A DNA stretch of 64,000 nt from Natrinema hispanicum (GTDB lineage: Archaea > Halobacteriota > Halobacteria > Halobacteriales > Natrialbaceae): NCBI RefSeq assembly GCF_004217335.1, contig NZ_SHMP01000005.1, positions 186,001 through 250,000 on the forward strand, read 5' to 3'. Both the position numbers and the translations under genes were made by a program. The notes below the pieces were generated by a model, which saw only the letters and a list, made by a program, of their open reading frames with translations, did no database searches and was not told the origin of the DNA. This document shows, piece by piece, positions 47,751 through 56,224 of this stretch (the first letter of the stretch is position 1; each line of letters opens with the position of its first letter).

Positions 47751-48013
47751 TCGCCCACCTCCTCGACGATGATCGCGTCCGTCGGGCAGGCTGCTGCGGC
47801 CTGCTGGGCTTCCTCGATGCGGTCGTCGTCGAACGTCGCGACGACCCGCTCGGCGGTGTCGGTGACCTCGCCCTCGCAGTCGTAGACCGGATCGGCGTCC
47901 GGATCAACCGTCGCGAGGCCGTCCGCGCCCTCGATAAATCGCGGGTCACGGGTCAGGCAGGCGAAGATGCCGTCGCAGGCGTCTTTCTCGATGGTGACTT
48001 CGTATCGTGGCAT
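47747..48013 (-). CDS. ferredoxin (3Fe-4S/4Fe-4S type)
   Basis: An 88-residue acidic ferredoxin. Four cysteines are present: Cys13 and Cys19 (C-x5-C in DACDGIFAC), Cys46 and Cys76 followed by proline (AACPTDAI). This arrangement fits a 3Fe-4S or single 4Fe-4S cluster. It sits between cbiH2 and the LAGLIDADG-like gene. It may supply electrons for a reductive step in corrin ring formation. Confidence 0.82.
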   Translation of the reverse strand: MPRYEVTIEKDACDGIFACLTRDPRFIEGADGLATVDPDADPVYDCEGEVTDTAERVVATFDDDRIEEAQQAAAACPTDAIIVEEVGE

Positions 48014-48014
48014 G

Positions 48015-48989
48015 TCAGTAGTCGTATTTCGTCTCGTAGCCACGCGGCGTGACCATCCGGTCGTCCCAGACGTAGGTGTCCTCGGTGCCGACGACGATCG
48101 TCGTCGTCATGTCGATGATCTCGCTTTCACCTAGGTCCTCGAGTTCGCTGAGTTCGGTGATCATCACCTGTTCGTCCTCGCGGCCGGCACCGTGGACGAT
48201 GCCGACTGGCGTGTCGGGATCGCGGTGGGTCAGCAGGATCTCGCAGGCCTTCTCGAAGTTCTCCCGGCGCTTGCGGCTCCAGGGGTTGTAGATCGTGATC
48301 GTGAAGTTCTCGCTCGCGACTGCGTGCAGCCGCGACTCGATTTCCGGCATCGGGACGAGGTGATCCGACAGCGAGACCGAGACGGTGTCGTTGACGAGTG
48401 GGGCACCCAGCCGGGCCGCACAGGACTGGGCCGCCGGGACGCCGGGCACGACCTCGAAGTCGACCATCGAGGCCGTTGCGCCCTTCGATTCGAGGATCTC
48501 GAGTGCCAAGCCCGCAAGTGCGTAGACGTTGGGGTCGCCGCTGCCGACGATCGCCACGTCGTTGCCCGCGAGCGCGCGGTCGATCGACTCCTCGGTCCGG
48601 GAGACTTCGCCGCACATCGGCGTGTCGTAGATGTCGTCGGCCTGTTCGGTGATCTCGTCGGGAATCAGCTCGATGTAGGTCGTGTAGCCGACGATGTGCT
48701 CGGCCTCGAGTAAGGCCTCTTTCGCGCGCTCGGTCATCCCCTCCGGGTGACCGGGGCCAAGGCCGACGGCGATCAGCTGGCCGGGCTCGGCGTCGAAGTC
48801 ATCGACCGTCGCGCCGACTTCCTGCTCGTTAGAGTCGTCGTCGGAACTCGAGGCCCCGCACTTGCTCGAGGACGAGGAAGAACTCGAGGAGCCGCCGCAT
48901 TTCGAACTCGAGTCGTCGGTGCTGCTGCTCGATGCGCCACACTTGGAAGTCGATTCGTCGTCAGCGTCTGCGTTGGTGTCCGTGCTCAT
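48015..48989 (-). CDS. precorrin-3B C17-methyltransferase, CbiH (copy 2)
   Basis: A 324-residue SAM-dependent methyltransferase. The N-terminal 55 residues are a Ser/Cys-rich repeat (SKCGASSSS, SKCGGSSSS, SKCGASSS). The catalytic domain follows with AVGLGPGHPEGMTERA, GSGDPNVYALAGL and VPGVPAAQSCAARLGAPL. It methylates C17 and contracts the ring in cobalt-precorrin-3. A second CbiH lies directly upstream. The extension gives three SKCG motifs, whose cysteines could bind metal. Confidence 0.88.
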   Translation of the reverse strand: MSTDTNADADDESTSKCGASSSSTDDSSSKCGGSSSSSSSSSKCGASSSDDDSNEQEVGATVDDFDAEPGQLIAVGLGPGHPEGMTERAKEALLEAEHIVGYTTYIELIPDEITEQADDIYDTPMCGEVSRTEESIDRALAGNDVAIVGSGDPNVYALAGLALEILESKGATASMVDFEVVPGVPAAQSCAARLGAPLVNDTVSVSLSDHLVPMPEIESRLHAVASENFTITIYNPWSRKRRENFEKACEILLTHRDPDTPVGIVHGAGREDEQVMITELSELEDLGESEIIDMTTTIVVGTEDTYVWDDRMVTPRGYETKYDY

Positions 48990-48994
48990 GAATA

Positions 48995-49867
48995 TTAGAA
49001 ATCGTCGACGTCACGCCCGCCGCGCGGGGTGACGAGGTACGTTCGGTCGTCGTTACGCCAGGTTTCGGTCTCGTGGTTGCCGATGATCAGCGAGGTTCCC
49101 ATTCCGGAGACCTTGTCGTCGTGGTCGGCGGCCTCGCCGAGCGTCGTAATGAAGTGGCTCTCGCCATTTCGGCCGGCGTCTTCGCGGCCGGCGTCGTTGA
49201 CGATCGCAACGTAGGCGTCGTCGGTCCGCTCCTCGCGGACGATCTCGACGGCCTCCTCGTAGTTGCGCCAGCAGTTGTAGAGGACGATCACGAAGTCCGA
49301 AATGGCAGCCGCGCGCAGTTTCTCCTCGATCTCGTCCCAGCCGCGCCACTTGTCAGACAGCGAGACGGTACAGAAGTCGTTGCAAAGCGGCGCGCCGACG
49401 TTCGCCGAGCCGCCGAGTGCCGCCGTCAGCCCGGGGACGATCTCGATCGGCACGTCCGTCGCGTCGTCCTCCTCGGCCATCTTGAAGATGAGGTCGGACT
49501 TGCCGTAGACCGACGGATCGCCGCCTGAGACGTGAGCCACGTCCTTTCCTTCTCGGACGTGGTCGAACGCCGCGCGAGCGAGTTCGATCTGCCGTCCCAT
49601 CGTCGAGCGGACGATCTCCTGCTCGAAGCCGTCCTCGCGAGTCGCAACGCCGTCATCGTCGACGGCATCCTCCGGCGGGAGCGTCCCGTCGTTGCGCAGG
49701 AACTCCTGATAGAGGCTCGAGGCGATGACGACGTCCGCCGATTCGATGACCTCCTTGGCCCGGAGGGTCATATGCTCGGGCAGTCCGGGGCCAATGCCGA
49801 CGACGTAGAGGGTCCCGTGGTCGTCGGGCGTGCCATCGGCAGGAGTTGAGTCAGTGTCGGAACTCAT
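48995..49867 (-). CDS. precorrin-3B C17-methyltransferase, CbiH (copy 1)
   Basis: A 290-residue SAM-dependent methyltransferase of the corrin-ring type. The motif YVVGIGPGLPEHMTLRAKEV opens it, with SGGDPSVYGKSDLIFK and VPGLTAALGGSANVGAPL following. It belongs to the CbiH/CobJ group by order and motifs. Its start overlaps the cbiG stop by 4 nt. The presence of two adjacent CbiH-type genes is a haloarchaeal feature; one may work at a different ring position. Confidence 0.88.
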   Translation of the reverse strand: MSSDTDSTPADGTPDDHGTLYVVGIGPGLPEHMTLRAKEVIESADVVIASSLYQEFLRNDGTLPPEDAVDDDGVATREDGFEQEIVRSTMGRQIELARAAFDHVREGKDVAHVSGGDPSVYGKSDLIFKMAEEDDATDVPIEIVPGLTAALGGSANVGAPLCNDFCTVSLSDKWRGWDEIEEKLRAAAISDFVIVLYNCWRNYEEAVEIVREERTDDAYVAIVNDAGREDAGRNGESHFITTLGEAADHDDKVSGMGTSLIIGNHETETWRNDDRTYLVTPRGGRDVDDF

Positions 49868-50841
49868 CGGCCGATCGCCACCGTAACCTCGTTTTCGTAG
49901 CCGATTTTCTCGAGGACGAGTTCCTGTTCAGCGCCGCCGGCGATCGCGGAGGCCTCGGAGACGCCCGGCCAACCGATCAGTTCCTTCGATTTCGAGGGGG
50001 TTGGTCCCTCGTGGGAGAGCAAGGTTTCCTTGTCGAAAGCGACGACGCCCAGATCGAGTTCCTGGGCCGCTGCGAGCAGCCCCTCTTCATCTTCTTTCCG
50101 GGTCGCGGTCGCGACGAACTCGACGTCGTCGAAGTCGTAGTCGGTCTGCTCGAGTGCCTCTTCCCACGCGGCGAGGAACGACTCCTTGCTCGCGCCGGAG
50201 ACGCTGCCAGTGCCGATGACGACGCCGTCGTCCTTGTTGCGCTTGAGGACGGTGACGTCGTCGCCGACGAGGACGGCCTTCGGGCCCTCGAGGCGGGCGA
50301 CGGGACCGAGGTTGTCGTCGAGGACGGCGAGGTTGGTTTTGACCGTCGAGTCGCCGTTGACGACGTGGGCGTCCATCGCCTTCGCCTTCGACTCGACGCC
50401 CTGTTTGCCCGCGGCCTCCGAAGCCGTCGTCATGGCTGGGACGGCACCCATCGTCGCCAGGTCCTGTGCGACCTGGTTCGCGCCGTGGTGGCCGCCCGTG
50501 ATCGGGATGGCCCACGTCAGTTCCTCGTCGACGACACAGATCGCGGGGTCCTCCCACTTGTCGTCGAGCAGGTGGGCCGTCTTGCGCATCGCGATGCCCG
50601 ACGCCATCAGGCCGATAAAGCAGTCGTACTCGCCCCAGTGCTCCTCGAAGACGTCGCCGTGGTATTCGATGATGTCGATCGTCTCGTAGCGATCGCCGAT
50701 CTCCGCTTTGATCTCCTCGGCGGTGTCCATCTTCCGCCCGAAGGAGATGATCGCGATCTCCTCGGCGACTTCACCGTCCGAATCCGGCGTCGAACAGTGG
50801 CCGCCGGAGTCCGTACTCGAGTTGTCGTCGTCAGTGCTCAT
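49864..50841 (-). CDS. cbiG: cobalamin biosynthesis protein CbiG
   Basis: A 325-residue CbiG. It has the N-terminal domain (GLMASGIAMRKTAHLLDDK), then AICVVDEELTWAIPITGGHHGANQVAQ, and the C-terminal domain GTGSVSGASKESF. CbiG opens the delta-lactone of cobalt-precorrin-5A and releases acetaldehyde. The first 25 residues are an acidic Ser/His/Cys-rich stretch (STDSGGHCSTPDSDG), as in CbiH2 nearby. It lies 2 nt downstream of cbiF. Confidence 0.9.
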   Translation of the reverse strand: MSTDDDNSSTDSGGHCSTPDSDGEVAEEIAIISFGRKMDTAEEIKAEIGDRYETIDIIEYHGDVFEEHWGEYDCFIGLMASGIAMRKTAHLLDDKWEDPAICVVDEELTWAIPITGGHHGANQVAQDLATMGAVPAMTTASEAAGKQGVESKAKAMDAHVVNGDSTVKTNLAVLDDNLGPVARLEGPKAVLVGDDVTVLKRNKDDGVVIGTGSVSGASKESFLAAWEEALEQTDYDFDDVEFVATATRKEDEEGLLAAAQELDLGVVAFDKETLLSHEGPTPSKSKELIGWPGVSEASAIAGGAEQELVLEKIGYENEVTVAIGR

Positions 50842-50843
50842 GA

Positions 50844-51731
50844 TTAGTCACTCTCGGCTTCGTCAGCGTCGTTTGAACCGCGATTCGCCCAGTCACCGTA
50901 GAGGAAGGATCGCTCGTAGCCCGCGCCGGTCACGGCGTCGCCGATGACGACCAGCGCCGAGGCGCGATAGCCCGCCTCCTCGACCTTGTCCGCGATCGTC
51001 CCGATATCGCCGATAATCACGTCCTCGTCCGGCCACGACGCATGATAAATCACCGCGACCGGCGTCTCGGGATCGTGGTCGTCCTCGAGCAACCGATCCA
51101 TCGTATCGCGAACCGCGTGCGTTCCCAGATAGATGCAGGTCGTCACGTCGCCCATCTCCACGAAGTCGGAGATGTGGTCTTCCTCCTCGGTCAGGGTTTT
51201 GCCCTGCGGTCGGGTGAAGGCGACGTGATTCGAGACCTCGTTGAGCGTCAGTTGGGTTCGCAGCGTCGCGCTCGCGGCAAAGGCCGACGTGACGCCCGGC
51301 ACGAAGTAGGTCGGGACGCCCTCGTGTTCTAACGCGTCCATTTGCTCGAGTGCGGCCCCGTAGATGGCGGGATCGCCGCTGTGGAGCCGAACGACGTTGT
51401 CGCCGTCCTCGTAGGCGTCCCGCATCAGCGGGATCAGTTCCTCGAGGTCCTTCCCGACCGAGTTCACCAACTCGGCGTGGGCACAGTACTCGTCGAGGAG
51501 TTCGCTGTTGACCAGCGAGCCCGCGTGGACGACGAGGTCGGCGTCCTCGAGCAGTTCCTTGCCCGCGACGGTCAGCAGTCGCGGGTTGCCGGGGCCGGCC
51601 CCGACGAAGGGAACGCCCTCCTGGTCGTCGCCGGCGCTGTGCTCGAAGATCCGGTCGTCCAGTTCCTCACGGCGGCGGTCGCTCTGTGAGTCGATCGCGT
51701 CCTGCGGGTCGTTGGGTGTCTCGTCAGTCAT
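50844..51731 (-). CDS. cbiF: cobalt-precorrin-4 C11-methyltransferase CbiF
   Basis: A 295-residue SAM-dependent methyltransferase. Motifs are VPFVGAGPGNPRLLTVAGKE, LVVHAGSLVNSELLD, RLHSGDPAIYGAALEQM, VPGVTSAFAASATLRTQLTL and SYERSF-like ends. The HSGDPAIYG and GSLVN motifs distinguish CbiF from other family members. It methylates C11 of the corrin precursor. It overlaps cbiL by 8 nt. Confidence 0.92.
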   Translation of the reverse strand: MTDETPNDPQDAIDSQSDRRREELDDRIFEHSAGDDQEGVPFVGAGPGNPRLLTVAGKELLEDADLVVHAGSLVNSELLDEYCAHAELVNSVGKDLEELIPLMRDAYEDGDNVVRLHSGDPAIYGAALEQMDALEHEGVPTYFVPGVTSAFAASATLRTQLTLNEVSNHVAFTRPQGKTLTEEEDHISDFVEMGDVTTCIYLGTHAVRDTMDRLLEDDHDPETPVAVIYHASWPDEDVIIGDIGTIADKVEEAGYRASALVVIGDAVTGAGYERSFLYGDWANRGSNDADEAESD

Positions 51732-52464
51732 CGGTTTCCTCCGCGGCTGTCGCAGAACGGCTTCCAGCGTCGCTCGCCTCGGTTTCGAAGGCAGCCGTCG
51801 CCTGTTCGACCTCGAGGTCTTCTTTCTCGGCGTAGGCGAGCGTGTAGTAGTCGCGCTCGTCGATTTCCTCAGGGTCGTCGGTGATGATCGTCTCGCCCTG
51901 TTCCATGAAGAGCCGGCGACCGTAGGTCACGTCGTAGCCGGCCTCAACGAGGCCCTCGTGGGTCGCGGGTGCGTCGGTGACTTTGAACAGGATCATCCGG
52001 TCCGGTCCCGTCGGGCTCACGCCGGCGGCGGCCTCTCGTAGCGAGAGCCCCGCGCCGGCTTCGATTTCGACTCCCATCGCGGTCGCAAACGCGGTGACGG
52101 CACTGACGCCGGGGACGATCTCGAGGTCCACGTCGGAGTGGAACGCGTCGATCGTCCGGCGCAGGTGACCAAAGGTCGAGTAGACGTTCGGATCGCCCAG
52201 CGTCACGAACGCGACGTCGCCGTCGCGAGCGTTCGGGGCGATCTCCGCCGCGGCTTCCTTCCACGCCCGGCGCAGCTTTTCCTCGTCTTTCGTCATCGGG
52301 AAGTCCAGGTCCCCGATCTTCGACTCGTCGACGTGGTTCAGTGCAACCGTCCGCGAGAGGCGGCCCGGCGAGTAGACCACGTCGGCCGACTCGAGGACTT
52401 CTTTCCCGCGAACCGTCACGAGATCGGCCTCGCCGGGGCCGAGTCCGATGCCGTACAGCGTCAT
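51724..52464 (-). CDS. cbiL: cobalt-precorrin-2 C20-methyltransferase CbiL
   Basis: A 246-residue SAM-dependent methyltransferase. Motifs are YGIGLGPGEADLVTVRGKEV, VVYSPGRLSRTVAL, TLGDPNVYSTFGHL and VPGVSAVTAFATAMGV. The YGIGLGPGEADLVT beginning is typical of CbiL/CobI. It methylates C20 of cobalt-precorrin-2. It overlaps cbiT by 4 nt and is translated with it. Confidence 0.92.
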   Translation of the reverse strand: MTLYGIGLGPGEADLVTVRGKEVLESADVVYSPGRLSRTVALNHVDESKIGDLDFPMTKDEEKLRRAWKEAAAEIAPNARDGDVAFVTLGDPNVYSTFGHLRRTIDAFHSDVDLEIVPGVSAVTAFATAMGVEIEAGAGLSLREAAAGVSPTGPDRMILFKVTDAPATHEGLVEAGYDVTYGRRLFMEQGETIITDDPEEIDERDYYTLAYAEKEDLEVEQATAAFETEASDAGSRSATAAEETDD

Positions 52465-53039
52465 CGGCTCACCTCGTCGTCCGTCTCGTCAGTTGCGCTC
52501 CCGACCAGCATGTAGACCGGGTTGTCCGAGTCGAAACTCGTCGCGCCGGCGAGTTCGTAGCCGTGGCTCACCTGGAACTGGACGACTTCCTCGAGCAGGT
52601 CGCGCTCGCGGAAGGCCTCGGTCGCTCTGCCGGCGACCTCGAGTCGCGAGACGTTCATGACCACGCGGTCGATTTCGGTGTCGACGGCGTGGTCGAGCAC
52701 TGCTTCGAAGTTGCGACTCCCGCCCAGAAAGAGCGCGTCGGCATCGTCGGGCAATCCCTCGGGCGCTTCCGCGTTGCGTAGTTCGATGTCTGCTTGAATC
52801 GCATCCTCGTTAGCGGCGATGTTCTGCTCCGTCGTCTCGAGGCGGTCGGGTTTGCGCTCGATGGCGGTCACCCGCCCGGCTCGCTGTGCGGCTTCGATCG
52901 TGATGGCTCCAGTACAGGAGCCGACTTCCGCGAAGTGGTCGTCGGGCTCGAGTGCGAGCTTCGAGCCGACGACGGCCCGGACCTCCGGCTTGGTCGGTCC
53001 GGCCTTCGCGTCGTGTGGAAGCGCGATGGGTGGCATCAT
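52461..53039 (-). CDS. cbiT: cobalt-precorrin-6B C15-methyltransferase (decarboxylating) CbiT
   Basis: A 192-residue Rossmann methyltransferase. It has GPTKPEVRAVVGSKLALEPD and the SAM loop FAEVGSCTGAITIEAA, then AIERKPDRLETTEQNI and DALFLGGSRNFE. This fits CbiT, which methylates C15 and decarboxylates C12 in the anaerobic pathway. It is the first gene of the operon; two consecutive ATGs (53039, 53036) occur. Direct repeats lie upstream. Confidence 0.9.
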   Translation of the reverse strand: MMPPIALPHDAKAGPTKPEVRAVVGSKLALEPDDHFAEVGSCTGAITIEAAQRAGRVTAIERKPDRLETTEQNIAANEDAIQADIELRNAEAPEGLPDDADALFLGGSRNFEAVLDHAVDTEIDRVVMNVSRLEVAGRATEAFRERDLLEEVVQFQVSHGYELAGATSFDSDNPVYMLVGSATDETDDEVSR

Positions 53040-53075
53040 CCGTGGGAAGTAAGCCCGACCCTAAAACAATTTTGT

Positions 53076-53132
53076 TTGGAGTAGACCAACTGCGGTTGCC
53101 CAGCTATACTTGGAGTAGCACAACTCCCGTTG
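53076..53132 (-). promoter_or_regulatory. tandem repeat operator upstream of cbiT
   Basis: Two imperfect 23-bp direct repeats start at 53076 and 53110, both TTGGAGTAG-N2-CAACT/ACAACT followed by a GTTG. The second holds a 5-bp inverted repeat GGAGT-N6-ACTCC. They lie 37-93 nt upstream of the cbiT ATG, a normal place for regulator sites of the cobalamin operon. Confidence 0.5.
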
Positions 53133-53262
53133 TCAAATGCGATCGGACAGTCAGCCCAACGAGAACGGTCAGCTGAGAGGCCACCAGCAGGAGCTCGAGC
53201 CGAACTTCAAAACGAAACTCGAGTCAACTCCAGCGACCCGAGCAAACGCGACTACCGCGCGA

Positions 53263-54045
53263 TTACCACTCCATGCCGCCGTTGATGCCAAGCACCTGGC
53301 CGGTCATGTACTGGGCCTGATCGCCGGCGAGGAACCGAACCATGCCGACGATATCCTCGGGTTCGGCGAACCGATCCAGCGGGATGTCCTCGCGGATCTT
53401 CTCCTGGACGCGTTCGGGAACCTTCTCGAGCATATCCGTCTCGGTAAAGCCGGGTGCAACGCAGTTGGCCGTCGAGTCGTGCGCGGCGAGTTCCAGCGCG
53501 AGCGTCCGTGTAAACGCAAAGAGGCCGCCTTTCGAGGTCGCGTAGTTGGCTTGCCCGTAGTTGCCCTGTTGGCCGACGACGCTCGAGATGTTGATCAACC
53601 GGCCGTGATCGGACGTCTTGATGTCCTCGTAGAACGCGTTGGTGCAGTTGAACGTTCCATTGAGGTTGACGTCGATGACCGTCCGCCAGTCCTCGTAGGT
53701 CATGTTCTCGAACGTTCGATCGACGGTGATGCCCGCGTTGTTGACGAGGACGTCGACTTCGTCGAGTTCAGCCCGGACTTCCTCGGCCATCCGCTCGACC
53801 TGTGCTGGATCGGAGACGTCCGCCTGAACGGGAACTGCCGTCTCGCCGTTTTCTTCGATCGTCTCGGTGACTTCACGGGCCAGTTCGTCCGAGGAACGAT
53901 AGTTGACTGCCACGTCGGCCCCACAGCGGGCGAGTTCGAACGCGATCTCGCGGCCGATCCCGCGCGAGGAGCCGGTGACGAGACAGGTGCGGTCGGTCAG
54001 TGGCTTGCGCGCGAGGGGCTCGAGGCGCTGGACTGTTTCAGCCAT
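53263..54045 (-). CDS. phaB: acetoacetyl-CoA reductase / short-chain dehydrogenase (PhaB-type)
   Basis: A 260-residue SDR. The cofactor loop is TCLVTGSSRGIGREIAFELA, NNAG lies at VLVNNAGITVDRTFENMTYEDW, and the active site is serine (NISSVVGQQGNYG) with YATSK. The VVGQQGNYGQANYATSKGG stretch, in outline, matches haloarchaeal PhaB and FabG enzymes. It would reduce acetoacetyl-CoA to 3-hydroxybutyryl-CoA for polyhydroxyalkanoate, using NADPH. It sits between cbiT and cbiA but is probably an independent unit. No phaC/E genes lie in the window. Confidence 0.82.
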   Translation of the reverse strand: MAETVQRLEPLARKPLTDRTCLVTGSSRGIGREIAFELARCGADVAVNYRSSDELAREVTETIEENGETAVPVQADVSDPAQVERMAEEVRAELDEVDVLVNNAGITVDRTFENMTYEDWRTVIDVNLNGTFNCTNAFYEDIKTSDHGRLINISSVVGQQGNYGQANYATSKGGLFAFTRTLALELAAHDSTANCVAPGFTETDMLEKVPERVQEKIREDIPLDRFAEPEDIVGMVRFLAGDQAQYMTGQVLGINGGMEW

Positions 54046-54125
54046 GACATATGATATGCGCTCCCACGTGTTAACTATTCGACCGAGTTTCAAAATCCGT
54101 GAATGGCTGTGTGAATGTTACGTCG

Positions 54126-55433
54126 TCATCGACCGACGCGCTCGAGGAACCGATCGAACGCCCCACTCTCGGGATGAACGTGGACGTACGTGCCAAGCGA
54201 GCCGTACTCGGTCAGGCCGTCGTGGCCGCCGTCGATGCCATCACCACGGACCGTCTCGAACGCGAATCGGGCGTCGCCGGCGACGTCGGCACTCGAGTAG
54301 TGGAACTCGTGGCCCCGAATCGTCTCGCCGGCGGCTGCCGTCAGCGTTCCCTCGATGGCCTCGAGTTCGACGTGATCGAGCGCCTGGTAGCGGTCGCACA
54401 TGGTCACGTCCGCGGGCAGGATACCGGCCATCTCGCTCGTCTCGCCCTCGGCCGTCGTCAGCGATTGAGTCATAGCCATCAGACCGCCGCACTCGCCGAG
54501 CACTGGCAGCCCCTCGGCGGCCAACTCGCCCAGGTCAGTGAGGGTGCCCGCGTCCTCGAGTTCGGCGGCGTGGAGTTCGGGATAGCCACCGGGGAGATAG
54601 ACCGCGTCACACTCAGGAACGGGATCGCCCGCGACCGGCGAGAACGTGACCAGATCGGCTCGCTCGCGGAACCGTTCGATCGTCGCCGGATACCGGAAGC
54701 AGAAGGCCGCATCGCTGGCGACGGCGATCGTCGTGTCGACCAGCTCGGCAGGCGCGATCGGCGTCTCCGGCGCACGTGGCTCGCTCGCGACGGCCGCCAG
54801 TTGGTCGGCCCGCAGCGACTCCGCGGCGTCCGCGAGCGCCTCGCGTGGAAGCGCAGCCTCGTCGCCCATCTCGAGCCCGAGATGCCGGTCGGGGATCTCG
54901 AGGTCGCTCGAGGGTGGAATCCGGCCAAAGTACTCGAGGGAATCGGGCAAGGCGTCGCGAATCCCCTCTTCGTGGCGGCCGCCGTGGGCACGCTGGGCGA
55001 CGACACCCGCAACCTCGATGTCACGGCCGATCGCGTCGGCATACTCTCGGAAGCCGAGGGCGGTCGCCGCGACGCTTTCCATACCTGCTTTGGCGTCGAC
55101 CACGAGGACCACAGGAAGGTCGAGGGCTTCGGCGACCATGGCGGTGCTCGAGCCGTCGCCGTCGTACAGGCCCATGACGCCCTCGACGACGCAGATGTCA
55201 CCCGCGCCGCGCTGGAGGTTCCGACGGAGGCCGTCTGCACCCTCGAGCCAGAGGTCCAGCGTCCGAGAGGGCCGGCCCGCGATCGCCTCGTGGTGGCTCG
55301 GATCGATGAAATCCGGGCCCGCTTTGGCCGGCTGGACCGCGTGGCCGGCGTCTTCGAGCGCCTGGATAATCGACAGCGTCGCGACCGTCTTCCCGACGCC
55401 GGAGCTGACGCCGCCGAGGACGAACCCCTTCAT
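54126..55433 (-). CDS. cbiA: cobyrinate a,c-diamide synthase CbiA
   Basis: A 435-residue CbiA/CobB enzyme. It has an N-terminal ATPase loop GGVSSGVGKTVATLSI, a glutamine amidotransferase domain at the C-terminus with VLGECGGLMAMTQSL (nucleophile Cys), and GHEFHYSSAD (catalytic His). It amidates the a and c side chains of cobyrinate with glutamine and ATP. The start MKGFVLGGV was preferred to a GTG three codons upstream. A divergent 171-nt intergenic region with a palindrome separates it from DUF1802. Confidence 0.94.
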   Translation of the reverse strand: MKGFVLGGVSSGVGKTVATLSIIQALEDAGHAVQPAKAGPDFIDPSHHEAIAGRPSRTLDLWLEGADGLRRNLQRGAGDICVVEGVMGLYDGDGSSTAMVAEALDLPVVLVVDAKAGMESVAATALGFREYADAIGRDIEVAGVVAQRAHGGRHEEGIRDALPDSLEYFGRIPPSSDLEIPDRHLGLEMGDEAALPREALADAAESLRADQLAAVASEPRAPETPIAPAELVDTTIAVASDAAFCFRYPATIERFRERADLVTFSPVAGDPVPECDAVYLPGGYPELHAAELEDAGTLTDLGELAAEGLPVLGECGGLMAMTQSLTTAEGETSEMAGILPADVTMCDRYQALDHVELEAIEGTLTAAAGETIRGHEFHYSSADVAGDARFAFETVRGDGIDGGHDGLTEYGSLGTYVHVHPESGAFDRFLERVGR

Positions 55434-55512
55434 CGGCTCCACACCGGGACGACAGCCATCCCTGCAGTTGCAGTCCGTGTCCGCGCGAGCGCGACAGGTC
55501 CCACTAGCATCA

Positions 55513-55532
55513 TTGTACTTGCGTTAGTACAA
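55513..55532. promoter_or_regulatory. palindrome between cbiA and DUF1802
   Basis: A perfect 7-bp inverted repeat TTGTACT-N6-AGTACAA lies 80-99 nt upstream of cbiA and 73-92 nt upstream of the divergent DUF1802 gene. A further TTGTAC half-site occurs at about 55577. It is a candidate regulator site shared by both promoters. Confidence 0.5.
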
Positions 55533-55604
55533 GTCGACTTGAATCCGTCGACACCCACTGCCAACCGACAGGATACTTGTACGTCGTTTGCATTGGCCGG
55601 AAAT

Positions 55605-56165
55605 ATGAGTTCCATCGAATCCACGAGTGACTCGATGCCTGCGTTGAAAGAGCGCGCCGGCGTCGTCAACGCCCTGATCGACGGCGCACAGACCGTCCTC
55701 GTTCGCCACCCGACGCTCGATCCCGGCGAGATCGATGAGCCGTTCATCCTCTACCCGGCGTACAGCCACCAGAACCCGGACCGCTATGAGTCCGACTTCG
55801 AGAGCTACTACCACCGAGCGAGCGCCAAACCAGATGCCGGCGTGCCGATCCGTGCGATCGCCGACGTCCGCGAGGAGTATACCGTCTCGAGCGACGAGCT
55901 CGAGGCACTGGCCCGCCACTACGTCTACACGCCGGATGGTCTGCGCGACAAGTACGGGCCGGACGACGAGCTGCGGGTACTGTTGCTCCGGGTATCAGAA
56001 CTCGAGTCGCCCCGACTGATCGAAGAACGCGGCAGCTACCGGGGCTGTCGGGCCTGGATCGACTTAGCCGAGGACGTCGCGATCGACCGCGAATCAGCCA
56101 CACAGGTGCTGGATGACGCGACGTTCGCCGAACGCCGGGCGGCGGTTCGCGACGCGCTCGAGTGA
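55605..56165 (+). CDS. DUF1802 family protein
   Basis: A 186-residue protein resembling DUF1802. It has PTLDPGEIDEPFILYPAYSH, then HQNPDRYESDFESYYHRA, and ends in RGCRAWIDLAEDV. The family has no proven role and occurs in bacteria and haloarchaea. The start MSSIESTSDSMP was chosen; the longer frame to the left is antisense to cbiA. It is divergent from cbiA. Confidence 0.8.
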   Translation: MSSIESTSDSMPALKERAGVVNALIDGAQTVLVRHPTLDPGEIDEPFILYPAYSHQNPDRYESDFESYYHRASAKPDAGVPIRAIADVREEYTVSSDELEALARHYVYTPDGLRDKYGPDDELRVLLLRVSELESPRLIEERGSYRGCRAWIDLAEDVAIDRESATQVLDDATFAERRAAVRDALE

Positions 56166-56224
56166 CCGACACCACCGACGAATTTAACCGCTCGAGTCCG
56201 TTATGCCCGCTCCCTCGAGACACC

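Noticed and set aside
54099..55604. Left part of a long plus-strand frame leading into DUF1802
   Set aside because: It is antisense to CbiA. The DUF1802 pattern begins at the ATG at 55605.
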